The notes below the pieces were generated by a model, which was not told the DNA's origin, did not search any database, and was given only the letters and a program-made list of their open reading frames with translations. 64,000 nt of DNA from Streptomonospora wellingtoniae (GTDB taxonomy: Bacteria > Actinomycetota > Actinomycetes > Streptosporangiales > Streptosporangiaceae), in the NCBI RefSeq assembly GCF_031845375.1, contig NZ_JAVREK010000003.1:248001-312000 (forward strand), written 5' to 3'. Shown here piece by piece: positions 32,466-40,714 of the stretch (the first letter of the stretch is position 1; each line of letters starts with the position of its first letter). A program made the translations under genes and the position numbers.

Positions 32466-34049
32466 ATGTCGAACCACCGACGGGCGCGGCGGCTGGCCGC
32501 GACCGCAGGCGCACTCGTTCTCGCTGCGGTGGGCCCGGCCGGGCCCACCGCAGCCGACGAGTCCCCGTCCGCCCTCGGCCAGGAGCCGTCCGCCACCGCG
32601 GAGGCGTCGCTTCCGCTGGACCGGTTGCAGGTCACCAATACACGCACCGACTCCGACCGCCTCGACCGGCCGACCGACATCGAGTCGCCGGGCGATGGCA
32701 GCGGGCGGATGTTCATCACGGAGAAGGAGGCCGGCGCGGTCCGCGTCTACCACCCCGACAGCGGGCTCGCCGCCGACCCGCTGCTCGACATCGGCGACCG
32801 CATCACCAGCGAAGGCAACGAGCAGGGCCTGCTGGGGATCGCCCTCCCGCCCGACTTCGAGAGCGATCCCGCGCTCTACGCCGCCTACACCAGCGCCGAC
32901 GAGGGCACGCTCACCCTCTCGCGCTTCCCGATGGACAGCCCCGACCAGGCGAGCGTCCCCGCTGACGGCGAGGAGGTCCTGCTGACCGAGCCGCACAGCG
33001 AGTACACCAACCACAACGGCGGCGAGGTGGAGTTCGGCCCGGACGGCTACCTCTACTGGAGCCTGGGCGACGGCGGCAACGCCGGCGACAGCCTGGACAA
33101 CGGGCAGAACCTCGGCACGCTGCTGGGCAGCATCGTCCGGCTGGACGTGAGCGACTCCTGCGGCGATCTCGCCTACTGCGTACCCGAGGACAACCCGTTC
33201 GTCTCGGAGCCCGGGGCCCGCCCGGAGATCTGGGCCTACGGCCTGCGCAACGCCTGGCGGTTCTCCTTCGACCCGGCGGACGGCTCCCTGTGGATCGCCG
33301 ACGTCGGCCAGGGCAGCTGGGAGGAGGTCAACCACCTGCCCGCGGGCGAGGGCGGCACCAACTTCGGCTGGCCCTGCCGTGAGGGCTCCGAGGAGTTCGA
33401 CGCCGAGCGGTGCGCGGCCGGAGCCGACTACACCGACCCGGTCTTCGCCTACGACCACCTGGACGGCAACTGCTCGGTGACCGGCGGTGCGGTCTACCGC
33501 GGCGACGAGTACGCCGACCTGGCCGGCGGCACCTACGTCATGACCGACTACTGCAGCGCGAACACCTGGGGGATCCGGCCGACCGGCGACGGCGGCTACA
33601 CCACCGAGCGCATCGGCGAGCTGCCGATCCAGGTCACCGCGTTCGGAGCCGACGCCTCGGGCGAGCTGTACGCCGTCACCGACCTGCCGGGCGGCCTGCA
33701 CCGCGTCGGCTTCGAGGCGCTGCCTCCGCCCGTGCACTGCGCCGTCGACTACACGGTGGACAGCGAGTGGGGCGACGGCTTCAGCGCGTCGGTGGTCGTG
33801 ACCAACACCGGTGACGAGCCGGTCGAGGACTGGACCGCGCAGTGGGACTACACCGGCGGACAGCAGGTCACCACCGCCTGGCAGGCCGACGTCAGCCAGG
33901 AGGGCACGACCGTCTCAGCGAGCGGCCTGGACTACAGCCAGGTGATCCCGGCGGGCGGCTCGCGGCGCTTCGGCCTCCAGGGCACGATCACCGGCGCCAA
34001 CCCGGCTCCCGAGGAGTTCCGGGTCAACGGCTCGGTCTGCGAAGGCTAG
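32466..34049 (+). CDS. Secreted glucose/sorbosone-type dehydrogenase with C-terminal CBM2
   Basis: 527-residue precursor. ATG 32466 has AGGAG upstream, and residues 1-30 are a signal peptide (PTAADE). The six-bladed beta-propeller of the PQQ-dependent soluble aldose dehydrogenase family follows: LQVTNTRTDSDRLDRPTDIE, EGNEQGLLGIALPPDF, NHNGGEVEFGPDGYLYWSLGDGG, ELRN-type GLRNAWRFSFD and GTNFGWPCREG. The last ~100 residues (CAVDYTVDSEWGDGFSASV, NTGDEPVEDWTAQWDY) form a family 2 carbohydrate-binding module. The enzyme would oxidise sugars on a cellulose, chitin or xylan surface and might feed electrons to LPMOs. PQQ use is inferred from the family. Confidence 0.88.
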   Translation: MSNHRRARRLAATAGALVLAAVGPAGPTAADESPSALGQEPSATAEASLPLDRLQVTNTRTDSDRLDRPTDIESPGDGSGRMFITEKEAGAVRVYHPDSGLAADPLLDIGDRITSEGNEQGLLGIALPPDFESDPALYAAYTSADEGTLTLSRFPMDSPDQASVPADGEEVLLTEPHSEYTNHNGGEVEFGPDGYLYWSLGDGGNAGDSLDNGQNLGTLLGSIVRLDVSDSCGDLAYCVPEDNPFVSEPGARPEIWAYGLRNAWRFSFDPADGSLWIADVGQGSWEEVNHLPAGEGGTNFGWPCREGSEEFDAERCAAGADYTDPVFAYDHLDGNCSVTGGAVYRGDEYADLAGGTYVMTDYCSANTWGIRPTGDGGYTTERIGELPIQVTAFGADASGELYAVTDLPGGLHRVGFEALPPPVHCAVDYTVDSEWGDGFSASVVVTNTGDEPVEDWTAQWDYTGGQQVTTAWQADVSQEGTTVSASGLDYSQVIPAGGSRRFGLQGTITGANPAPEEFRVNGSVCEG

Positions 34050-34389
34050 ACCGGCAGGACCGACCGCCGCCGCCCCGCACCCGCCCGTCCCGACTCCTCG
34101 GGGCCCGCGCGGGGGCGGGGCGGCGGCGTGCGCGGGAGCGGCCGCGGCTGGCACCGCCACGGGGCCGTCGATGGAGAGGCCGATGGGCGCCGGGCGCAGG
34201 TCGTCCAGGTCCGGGCCGGTGAGCGGGCCGGGCGGGCGCCTCAGTGCGGGACGCGCCAGCGGGCTGCCGCCGGTGAAGGCGACGGGTCCGTGCCTACCCC
34301 GGATACGCGCATGTGCACGGGGCCGTGCCCGAGGACGGTGCGTTGCTGTGCCACGATGACGTGGTCCTTGTCATCGAGGGCCCGCTCGA

Positions 34390-34418
34390 TTGACTTACTT
34401 AATTTGGTGAAGTAAGAA
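34390..34418 (+). promoter_or_regulatory. Promoter overlapped by an inverted-repeat operator, upstream of beta-mannosidase
   Basis: A -35 box TTGACT (34390-34395) and -10 box TAAGAA (34413-34418) are separated by 17 bp. The inverted repeat CTTACTT (34394-34400) / AAGTAAG (34410-34416) covers both boxes, so a bound repressor would block transcription. It is an AT-rich island ~100 bp ahead of the mannosidase start. One of the LacI-type proteins of this locus is the obvious candidate binder. The rest of the 468 bp gap (34050-34517) shows no gene. Confidence 0.6.
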
Positions 34419-34517
34419 TCTTTCCGCAGACGTCCCGGCCCCCGCAACCCGCATCCCCCGCCGATTCGCCCGTCCACCACCCCGCCGCGCGGCGGGCCCA
34501 CCCTGGAGTGATCGCAG

Positions 34518-37031
34518 ATGATGCGTCAGACCCTGCACGAGGACTGGCTGCTGTCCACGACGCGAGGCCCCGTGCCCGAGGAGATCGCCGGGCGCAGCGT
34601 CCCGGCGCAGGTGCCTGGAAGCGCTCACACGGACCTGCTCGCCGCCGGACTGATCGGCGATCCCTACCTGGACACCGCCGAGACCGACCTCGCCTGGGCC
34701 CACCGCACGTCGTGGCGCTACACGTGCACCTTCGAGGCCGATGCGCCGCGGCCCGGCGAGCGCGTCGACCTGGCCTTCGACGGGCTGGACACGGTCGCCG
34801 AGGTGCGCCTCAACGGCCGGCTGCTCGGCAGCACCGCCAACATGCACCGCGCGTACCGATTCGACGTCCGCGAGGCGCTGCGCGGCGGAGCCAACGAGCT
34901 CACCGTCGACTTCTCCCCGGCCCTGGAGTACGCCGAGCGGGAGCGCGAGCGGCTGGGCCCGCGCCCGCACACCAACGCCCACCCCTACAACATGGTCCGC
35001 AAGATGGCCTGCTCGTTCGGCTGGGACTGGGGCCCCGACCTGCAGACCGCCGGCATCTGGAAGCCGGTCCGGCTGGAGCGCTGGCGCGGCGCCCGCATCA
35101 CCGGGGTGCGCCCGCTGGCCACCGTGGACGGGCGGGGCACCGGGCGCGTCGAGGCGCACGTGGGCGTCGAGCACGCCGAGCCCGGCAGCGGTGGAGGCGG
35201 CCTCGTGCTCGCGGTCCGCGTCGCAGGACGCGAGACGCGCGTGGCCGTCCCGGCGGGCGCCCACGAGGCGGTCGCGGTCGTCGAGGTGCCCGGCGCGCGG
35301 CTGTGGTGGCCGGCCGGCTACGGCGAACAGCCGCTCTACGACCTCGACGCGACGCTGTCCGAACGGGCTGCGGGCGGCCCGGAGGCCGACGGCGGGCCCG
35401 AGACCGGGTTGGACTCCGCGCACCGGCGCGTCGGATTCCGCACGGTCGACGTCGACACTTCGCCCGACGAGGTCGGCGCCCGCTTCACGGTCACCGTGAA
35501 CGGCCGTCCCATCGCCGTCAAGGGCGCCAACTGGATCCCCGACGACCACTTCCTCACCCGCATCACCCGCGAGAGGCTGGCCCGCCGCGTCGACCAGGCG
35601 CTGGGCGCGCACATGAACATGCTGCGCGTGTGGGGCGGCGGCATCTACGAGACCGACGACTTCTACGACGTGTGCGACGAGCGCGGCGTGCTGGTGTGGC
35701 AGGACTTCGCGCTGGCCTGCGCCTCCTACCCCGAGGAGGAGCCGCTCGCCGCCGAGTTCGAGGCGGAGGCGCGCGAGAACGTCGCCCGGCTCAGCGCGCA
35801 CCCGTCGCTGGCGGTGTGGAACGGCGGCAACGAGAACCTGTGGGGGTTCGCGGACTGGGGCTGGCCCGAGGCGCTGGACGGGCGCACTTGGGGCGAGCAC
35901 TACTACTACGAGCTGTTCCCGCGTGTGGTCGCCGAACTGGATCCCACCCGGCCCTACGTGGACGGCAGCCCGTGCAGTCCCGGACACCGGCCCGGTGAGC
36001 TGCACCCCAACGACCCCGACCACGGCTGCCGCCATGAGTGGGAGGTGTGGAACCAGGTCGACTACACCCACTACCGCGACATCGTCCCGCGGTTCTGCGC
36101 GGAGTTCGGGTTCCAGGGCCCGCCCACGTGGACGACCCTGACCGACTGGATCCACGACTCCCCGCTCACCCCCACCTCGCCGGGGTTCCTGCTGCACCAG
36201 AAGGCCGGGGACGGCAACGGCAAGCTGCACCGGGGCCTGGAGGGGCACTTGCCCGTTCCCGGCGACTTCGCCGACTGGCACTGGGCGACGCAGCTCAACC
36301 AGGCGCGGGCGGTGGCCTACGGTGTCGAGCACTACCGCTCCTGGTGGCCGCGCACCTCGGGCACCCTCGTCTGGCAGCTCAACGACTGCTGGCCGGTGAC
36401 CTCGTGGGCCGCGGTCGACGGCGACGAGCGCCCCAAGCCGCTCTACTACGCACTGCGCCGCGCCTACGAGCCGCGCCTGCTCACCTTCCAGCCGCGCGAC
36501 GGCGCACTCGCGCTGGTCGCGGTCAACGACACCGACCAGAGCTGGACCGGCCACGTGCACCTCCAGCGCCAGGACTTCACCGGCGAGGTGCTGGACGCGG
36601 CTAAGATCGAGCTGTCCGTGCAGGCCCGGTCGGCCGCCCGGCTCGACCCGGCCGCGTCGCTGACCACCCCGGCCGACCCGAGCAAGGAGCTACTCGTGGC
36701 CGCCACCGACGACGCCCGCGCCGTCCACACGTTCCGCGAGGACCCGGAGCTGGCCTACGACCCCGAGCCGCTCACCGCGGTGGCGACCGCCGTGCCCGAG
36801 GGCTACCGGGTGGACGTCCGCGCGCGCTCGTTCGCCCGCGACGTCGCCGTGCTGGCCGACCGGGCCGCGCCCGACGCCGGGGTCGACGACATGCTGGTGC
36901 CGATGCTGGCGGGCGAGACCCGGTCGTTCACCGTGCGCACCGGCGCCCGGATCGACCCTCAGGAGCTGACCGCACCGCCGGTGCTGCGCTGCGCCAACGG
37001 CCTGTCCCGGCACGCGGCCGGTACTGCATGA
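34518..37031 (+). CDS. GH2 beta-mannosidase
   Basis: 837 residues, no signal peptide, so it acts on imported mannosides in the cytosol. N-terminal sugar-binding and immunoglobulin-like GH2 domains (about 1-310) precede the TIM barrel. The acid/base is E439 in WNGGNENLWG and the nucleophile E529 in FCAEFGFQG, both in family contexts, with the mannosidase feature GWDWGPDLQTAGIWKPVRLE near residue 170. It releases mannose from the non-reducing end of manno-oligosaccharides. Its stop overlaps the next gene's ATG (ATGA). The downstream isomerase and kinase fit as the next steps of mannose use. A promoter with overlapping operator lies upstream. Confidence 0.93.
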   Translation: MMRQTLHEDWLLSTTRGPVPEEIAGRSVPAQVPGSAHTDLLAAGLIGDPYLDTAETDLAWAHRTSWRYTCTFEADAPRPGERVDLAFDGLDTVAEVRLNGRLLGSTANMHRAYRFDVREALRGGANELTVDFSPALEYAERERERLGPRPHTNAHPYNMVRKMACSFGWDWGPDLQTAGIWKPVRLERWRGARITGVRPLATVDGRGTGRVEAHVGVEHAEPGSGGGGLVLAVRVAGRETRVAVPAGAHEAVAVVEVPGARLWWPAGYGEQPLYDLDATLSERAAGGPEADGGPETGLDSAHRRVGFRTVDVDTSPDEVGARFTVTVNGRPIAVKGANWIPDDHFLTRITRERLARRVDQALGAHMNMLRVWGGGIYETDDFYDVCDERGVLVWQDFALACASYPEEEPLAAEFEAEARENVARLSAHPSLAVWNGGNENLWGFADWGWPEALDGRTWGEHYYYELFPRVVAELDPTRPYVDGSPCSPGHRPGELHPNDPDHGCRHEWEVWNQVDYTHYRDIVPRFCAEFGFQGPPTWTTLTDWIHDSPLTPTSPGFLLHQKAGDGNGKLHRGLEGHLPVPGDFADWHWATQLNQARAVAYGVEHYRSWWPRTSGTLVWQLNDCWPVTSWAAVDGDERPKPLYYALRRAYEPRLLTFQPRDGALALVAVNDTDQSWTGHVHLQRQDFTGEVLDAAKIELSVQARSAARLDPAASLTTPADPSKELLVAATDDARAVHTFREDPELAYDPEPLTAVATAVPEGYRVDVRARSFARDVAVLADRAAPDAGVDDMLVPMLAGETRSFTVRTGARIDPQELTAPPVLRCANGLSRHAAGTA

Positions 37032-37906
37032 CCGCGCCGCAGCACCCTGTCGCCGCGGCGGGCGCGATCGGGCTGGTATTGGCCCGGCCGGCGCGCCTGC
37101 TCGGTGTCGAGCCGTTCTTCATGGAGTTCATCGGGGGGATCGAGGAGCGCCTGGCCGAACGCGGCATGTCGGTGCTGCTGCACATCGTCGCCGATCACCG
37201 CGCCGAGCTGGAGGCTTACCGCCGCTGGGCCGAGCGGGGCCTGGTCGACGCCGTGGCCGTGGTGAACCTGACCGTCGACGACGAGCGGCCGCGGGTACTC
37301 GCCGAACTCGGGCTGCCCGCGGTCCTCGTCGGGGCGTGGCAGGGCGCCCCGGACGCACCCGCGGTGCGCACCGACAACACGGCGCCGGTGCACGAGGCGC
37401 TGCGGCACCTGCTGGACCTGGGCCACCGCCGGGTGGCCCGGGTCAGCGGGCCCGCCTCCCTGCTGCACACCCGCAGGCGCACCGACGCCCTGGAGGAGGG
37501 CTGCCGCGAGGCCGGGGCCGAGCCGCCGGTCATCCTCGAAGGCGACTACTCCGGCGAGGCCGGGGCGGAGCTGACGGCGGCGCTGCTGCGGCGCACTCCC
37601 GCACCCACGGCCATCCTCTACGACAACGACGTCATGGCGGTGGCAGGGCTGCAGGCCGCCCAAGAACTCGGCGTCGCCGTCCCCGAGCGGGTGAGCATGA
37701 TCGCCTGGGACGACTCCACCCAGTGCCGGCTGTCCTCGCCGCCGCTGACGACGATGAGCGTGGACGTGCACCAGCACGGGATCACGGTCGCCGAGTCGGT
37801 GCTGGAGGCCGCCGACGGCCGCCCCGTGGCCGAGCGGCGGTCCCCGGCCGCCCGCATCACCCCGCGCGGCAGCACGGCCCGTCCGGGCGTGCACGCGGCC
37901 GTGTAG
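37028..37906 (+). CDS. LacI-type effector-binding domain protein lacking the HTH
   Basis: 292 residues beginning directly with the periplasmic-binding-like core (GAIGLVLARPARLLGVEPFFMEFIGG) that in LacI regulators follows a ~60-residue HTH and hinge. The upstream DNA is mannosidase coding sequence, so no hidden HTH exists. It parallels the full LacI protein at 38089 along its whole length: GHRRVARVSGPASLLHTRRRT versus GHRWVARVAGPPALLHTSRRT, and YDNDVMAVAGLQAAQELGV versus FDNDLMAVAGLSVAQEMGV. It is coupled to the mannosidase by ATGA and has no signal peptide. It may bind the same sugar and form heterodimers that titrate or modulate the full repressor (inference). Confidence 0.85.
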   Translation: MTAPQHPVAAAGAIGLVLARPARLLGVEPFFMEFIGGIEERLAERGMSVLLHIVADHRAELEAYRRWAERGLVDAVAVVNLTVDDERPRVLAELGLPAVLVGAWQGAPDAPAVRTDNTAPVHEALRHLLDLGHRRVARVSGPASLLHTRRRTDALEEGCREAGAEPPVILEGDYSGEAGAELTAALLRRTPAPTAILYDNDVMAVAGLQAAQELGVAVPERVSMIAWDDSTQCRLSSPPLTTMSVDVHQHGITVAESVLEAADGRPVAERRSPAARITPRGSTARPGVHAAV

Positions 37907-38088
37907 GTCCGGGGCCGAACGCGCAGCCGCCCTCTCCCGGCGGGGCCGGCGCCGGATTCGGCCACCGCGGCTACACGATCGGGGGCGCTCGGGGTACCTT
38001 CGGTCGGGCCGGTGGGCACGGACCGGCCACAGCCGGCCGCGGCGCCGCGGCGGTGCCGCCGCCCGCCGATACGCAAAGGATGAAGACC

Positions 38089-39111
38089 GTGCGCCGTCCG
38101 ACAATCGCCGACATCGCCCAGGCCGCGGGCGTCTCCAAGGGATCGGTCTCCTATGCGCTCAACGGCAGGCCCGGTGTCTCGGAGGCCACCCGCATGCGCG
38201 TGCTGTCCATCGCCGAGGAGCTGGGCTGGGCGCCGAGCACCGCCGCGCGCGCCCTGTCGGACGGCCGCGCCGACGCGATCGGCCTGGTCGTCGACCGGCC
38301 GGCGCGGTCGATCGGCCTGGAGCCGTTCTTCATGGAGCTGATGTCGGGTGTGCAGACCGCGCTCTCGGAGATCTCCACGTCGCTGCTGCTCCAGGTGGCG
38401 TCCGACCAGGAGCACGAGATCCGGACCTACCGGCAGTGGCACGCGCAGCGGCGTGTGGACGGCGTGCTCGTGGTGGACCTGCTCAGCGGCGACAGGCGGC
38501 CGGCGGCGCTCGCCGAGATCGGCATGCCCGCCGTCGTGGTGGGCGGTCCCCTGCCGGGCGCGGTGCAGCCGTTCGTGTGGTCCGACGACGCCGCCTGGAC
38601 GGAGATGGCCCTGCGCCACCTCGCCGACCTGGGGCACCGCTGGGTCGCCCGCGTCGCCGGGCCGCCGGCGCTGCTGCACACCTCGCGGCGCACGCGGGCC
38701 TTCGAGGAGGCGGCCGCGGACCTTGGCCTGGAACGGAGCACCGTCGTGCACGCCGACTACACCGACGAGGCCGGGGCCGAGGCCACGCGGCGGCTGCTGT
38801 CGGAAGTTCCGCGCCCCACGGCGCTGATGTTCGACAACGACCTGATGGCCGTGGCCGGGCTGAGCGTGGCCCAGGAGATGGGCGTCTCGGTACCCGCGGA
38901 CCTGTCGGTGCTCGCCTGGGACGACTCCGCTCTGTGCCGCATGACCCGCCCGCCGCTGACCGCGATCGGGCGCGACGTCAAGGGCTACGGCGAGCAGGCG
39001 GCGCGGGTTCTGCTGGAGCTTCTGGCCGGAGGCGCGCCCGGGGACCGGAAGGCCGCCGACGCCCGCCTCGTGCTCCGCGCCAGCACCGGCCGCCCGCCGG
39101 CGGAGGCGTGA
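38089..39111 (+). CDS. LacI-family transcriptional regulator
   Basis: 340 residues. The HTH is RPTIADIAQAAGVSKGSVSY followed by the hinge-proximal ALNGRPGVSEATRMRVLSIA and AARALSDGRADAIG, then the sugar-binding core. GTG 38089 is preferred (AAAGGA eight bases upstream); ATG 38080 has its purine stretch too close. It should repress the mannoside genes and be released by mannose or a manno-oligosaccharide. Candidate operators are the inverted repeat at 34394-34416 and the palindrome at 39265-39282, the latter of typical LacI form with a central CG. The HTH-less relative lies immediately upstream. Confidence 0.92.
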   Translation: MRRPTIADIAQAAGVSKGSVSYALNGRPGVSEATRMRVLSIAEELGWAPSTAARALSDGRADAIGLVVDRPARSIGLEPFFMELMSGVQTALSEISTSLLLQVASDQEHEIRTYRQWHAQRRVDGVLVVDLLSGDRRPAALAEIGMPAVVVGGPLPGAVQPFVWSDDAAWTEMALRHLADLGHRWVARVAGPPALLHTSRRTRAFEEAAADLGLERSTVVHADYTDEAGAEATRRLLSEVPRPTALMFDNDLMAVAGLSVAQEMGVSVPADLSVLAWDDSALCRMTRPPLTAIGRDVKGYGEQAARVLLELLAGGAPGDRKAADARLVLRASTGRPPAEA

Positions 39112-39264
39112 GCGCGGCGGTGCCGATCGCGGCCGCCCGCCTCCGGCGGGCCTCGCGGCCCCACTGCGGGCGCCCGCGGTGGGGCCGCGAGGGCCGTGTA
39201 CGCTCCTGTGGAGGCGACCGCCGAGGCCGGACGACCGGCTGACGCTGACCTGTGGAAACCTTGA

Positions 39265-39282
39265 CACTTAACCGGTTCAGTG
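39265..39282 (+). promoter_or_regulatory. LacI-type operator upstream of the isomerase-kinase pair
   Basis: An 18 bp near-perfect palindrome CACTTAACCGGTTCAGTG (16 of 18 positions symmetrical) with the central CG typical of LacI-family sites, partly overlapping a TTGACA-like -35 (39261-39266). It lies in the 367 bp gap between the LacI gene and the AGE-family gene, which otherwise holds no gene. A matching -10 box is not obvious. Confidence 0.6.
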
Positions 39283-39478
39283 GTGTTCTGTCCCGGTTCC
39301 CTCCCCCGGACCCGCCGTCCGGCCGCCCGATTCCAGCCGCACGCCCGCGCCCCCGCCCCGGCGCCGCACGGCCCGCCACCCGACTGCGCCCGTGCGAAGC
39401 CGCCGCGCCACCGTGCGGTCCGGCGCCCCGACGCGGGCGGACCGCGGACGACACGCGTCACCTAGGAAGGACGTCGCA

Positions 39479-40714
39479 ATGGACTTCTCCGCCGACGATC
39501 CCGCACCGCTGTCCTGGACGCGGGAGCAGGCCGAAGGCCTCATCGCCTGGGCGGAGCGCTCCCGGCAGGCGCAGGGGTTCGCCTGGCTGGACGACACCGG
39601 GCGCCAGCGCACCGAGCAGGGTGTGCAGACCTGGATCACCTCACGCACCACGCACGTCAGCGCGCTGTGCTCGCGCGAGGGCGGCGGCGCGGCGGCTGAA
39701 CTGGCCGAGCACGGCGTGCACAGCCTGCGCGAGTCGCTACGCGACCCCGAGCACGGCGGCTGGTTCTCCACCGTGGCCTTCGACGGTGCGCCCGCCGACA
39801 CCGGCAAGGCCGCCTACCAGCACGCCTTCGTGCTGCTCGCCGCCTCCACCGCGGCGTCCGCCGGAACGCCGGGGGCCGACCAGCTGCTCGGCGACGCGGC
39901 GGCCACGGTCCTCGACCGGTTCTGGGACGCCGCCGCCGGGCTCTCGGTCGAGTCGTTCGACCGCGCCTTCGCGCACGGCGAGGACTACCGCGGCGCCAAC
40001 AGCAACATGCACATGGTCGAGGCGTTCCTGGCCGCCGGGACCGCTACCGGCGACCCCGCCTGGGCGCGGCGGGCGCTTGGCATCTCCGACTTCCTCATCC
40101 GCGGCGAGGCCGCCGCGCACGGCTACCGGCTCCCCGAGCACTTCACACCGCAGTGGGAGGTGGTGCTGGAGTACAACCGCGACCGCCCGGGCGACCCGTT
40201 CCGCCCCTACGGCTGGACCCCCGGCCACTCGCTGGAGTGGGCGCGCCTGCTACTGCACGTCGAGGCGGCGGTGGAGGAGCCGCCCGGTTGGCTGCTGCCC
40301 GCCGCCGAGGCGCTGTTCTCGACCGCCGTGGAGGCGGCCTGGGCACGCGACGGTGCCGACGGCTTCTGCTACACGCTCGACTGGGACGACCGCCCGGTGA
40401 TCCACGAGCGCATGCACTGGGTCGCCACCGAGGCGGTCGCGGCAGCGCACGCCCTGCACACCCGCACGGGTGAGTCCGCCTACGCCGAACTCGCCCGCAG
40501 GTGGTGGGTCCACGTGCGCACGTGCTTCGTCGACGGCGACCGGAACTGGCGGCACGAGATCGACTCCCGGCACCGGCCCAGCACCACCGTCTGGAGCGGG
40601 CGTCCCGACGTCTACCACGCCTACACGGCCCTGGCGTTCGCCGCGGGCACCCCGATCCCCGGATACGCGGTGCTGGGCGCGGGGGCCCCGTCCGAGGGGA
40701 GCACGAACGCGTGA
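39479..40714 (+). CDS. AGE-family aldose-ketose isomerase, probable mannose isomerase
   Basis: 411 residues, an all-helical (alpha/alpha)6 barrel of the N-acylglucosamine 2-epimerase family. Active-site His contexts are NSNMHMVEAFL, GHSLEWARLLLH and DVYHAYTALAF, as in YihS and mannose isomerases; ERMHWVATEAV is also conserved. N-acetylglucosamine epimerases of this fold differ in context and usually sit with sialic-acid genes. Here the gene lies behind beta-mannosidase and ahead of a fructokinase-like gene, joined to the latter by GTGA, which fits D-mannose to D-fructose conversion. ATG 39479 follows AGGAAGGACG. A LacI-type operator precedes it. Confidence 0.85.
   Translation: MDFSADDPAPLSWTREQAEGLIAWAERSRQAQGFAWLDDTGRQRTEQGVQTWITSRTTHVSALCSREGGGAAAELAEHGVHSLRESLRDPEHGGWFSTVAFDGAPADTGKAAYQHAFVLLAASTAASAGTPGADQLLGDAAATVLDRFWDAAAGLSVESFDRAFAHGEDYRGANSNMHMVEAFLAAGTATGDPAWARRALGISDFLIRGEAAAHGYRLPEHFTPQWEVVLEYNRDRPGDPFRPYGWTPGHSLEWARLLLHVEAAVEEPPGWLLPAAEALFSTAVEAAWARDGADGFCYTLDWDDRPVIHERMHWVATEAVAAAHALHTRTGESAYAELARRWWVHVRTCFVDGDRNWRHEIDSRHRPSTTVWSGRPDVYHAYTALAFAAGTPIPGYAVLGAGAPSEGSTNA

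Noticed and set aside
39479..40714. N-acetylglucosamine 2-epimerase in sialic-acid metabolism
   Set aside because: The fold is shared, but the neighbours are beta-mannosidase and a fructokinase-like gene, and no sialic-acid genes are present.
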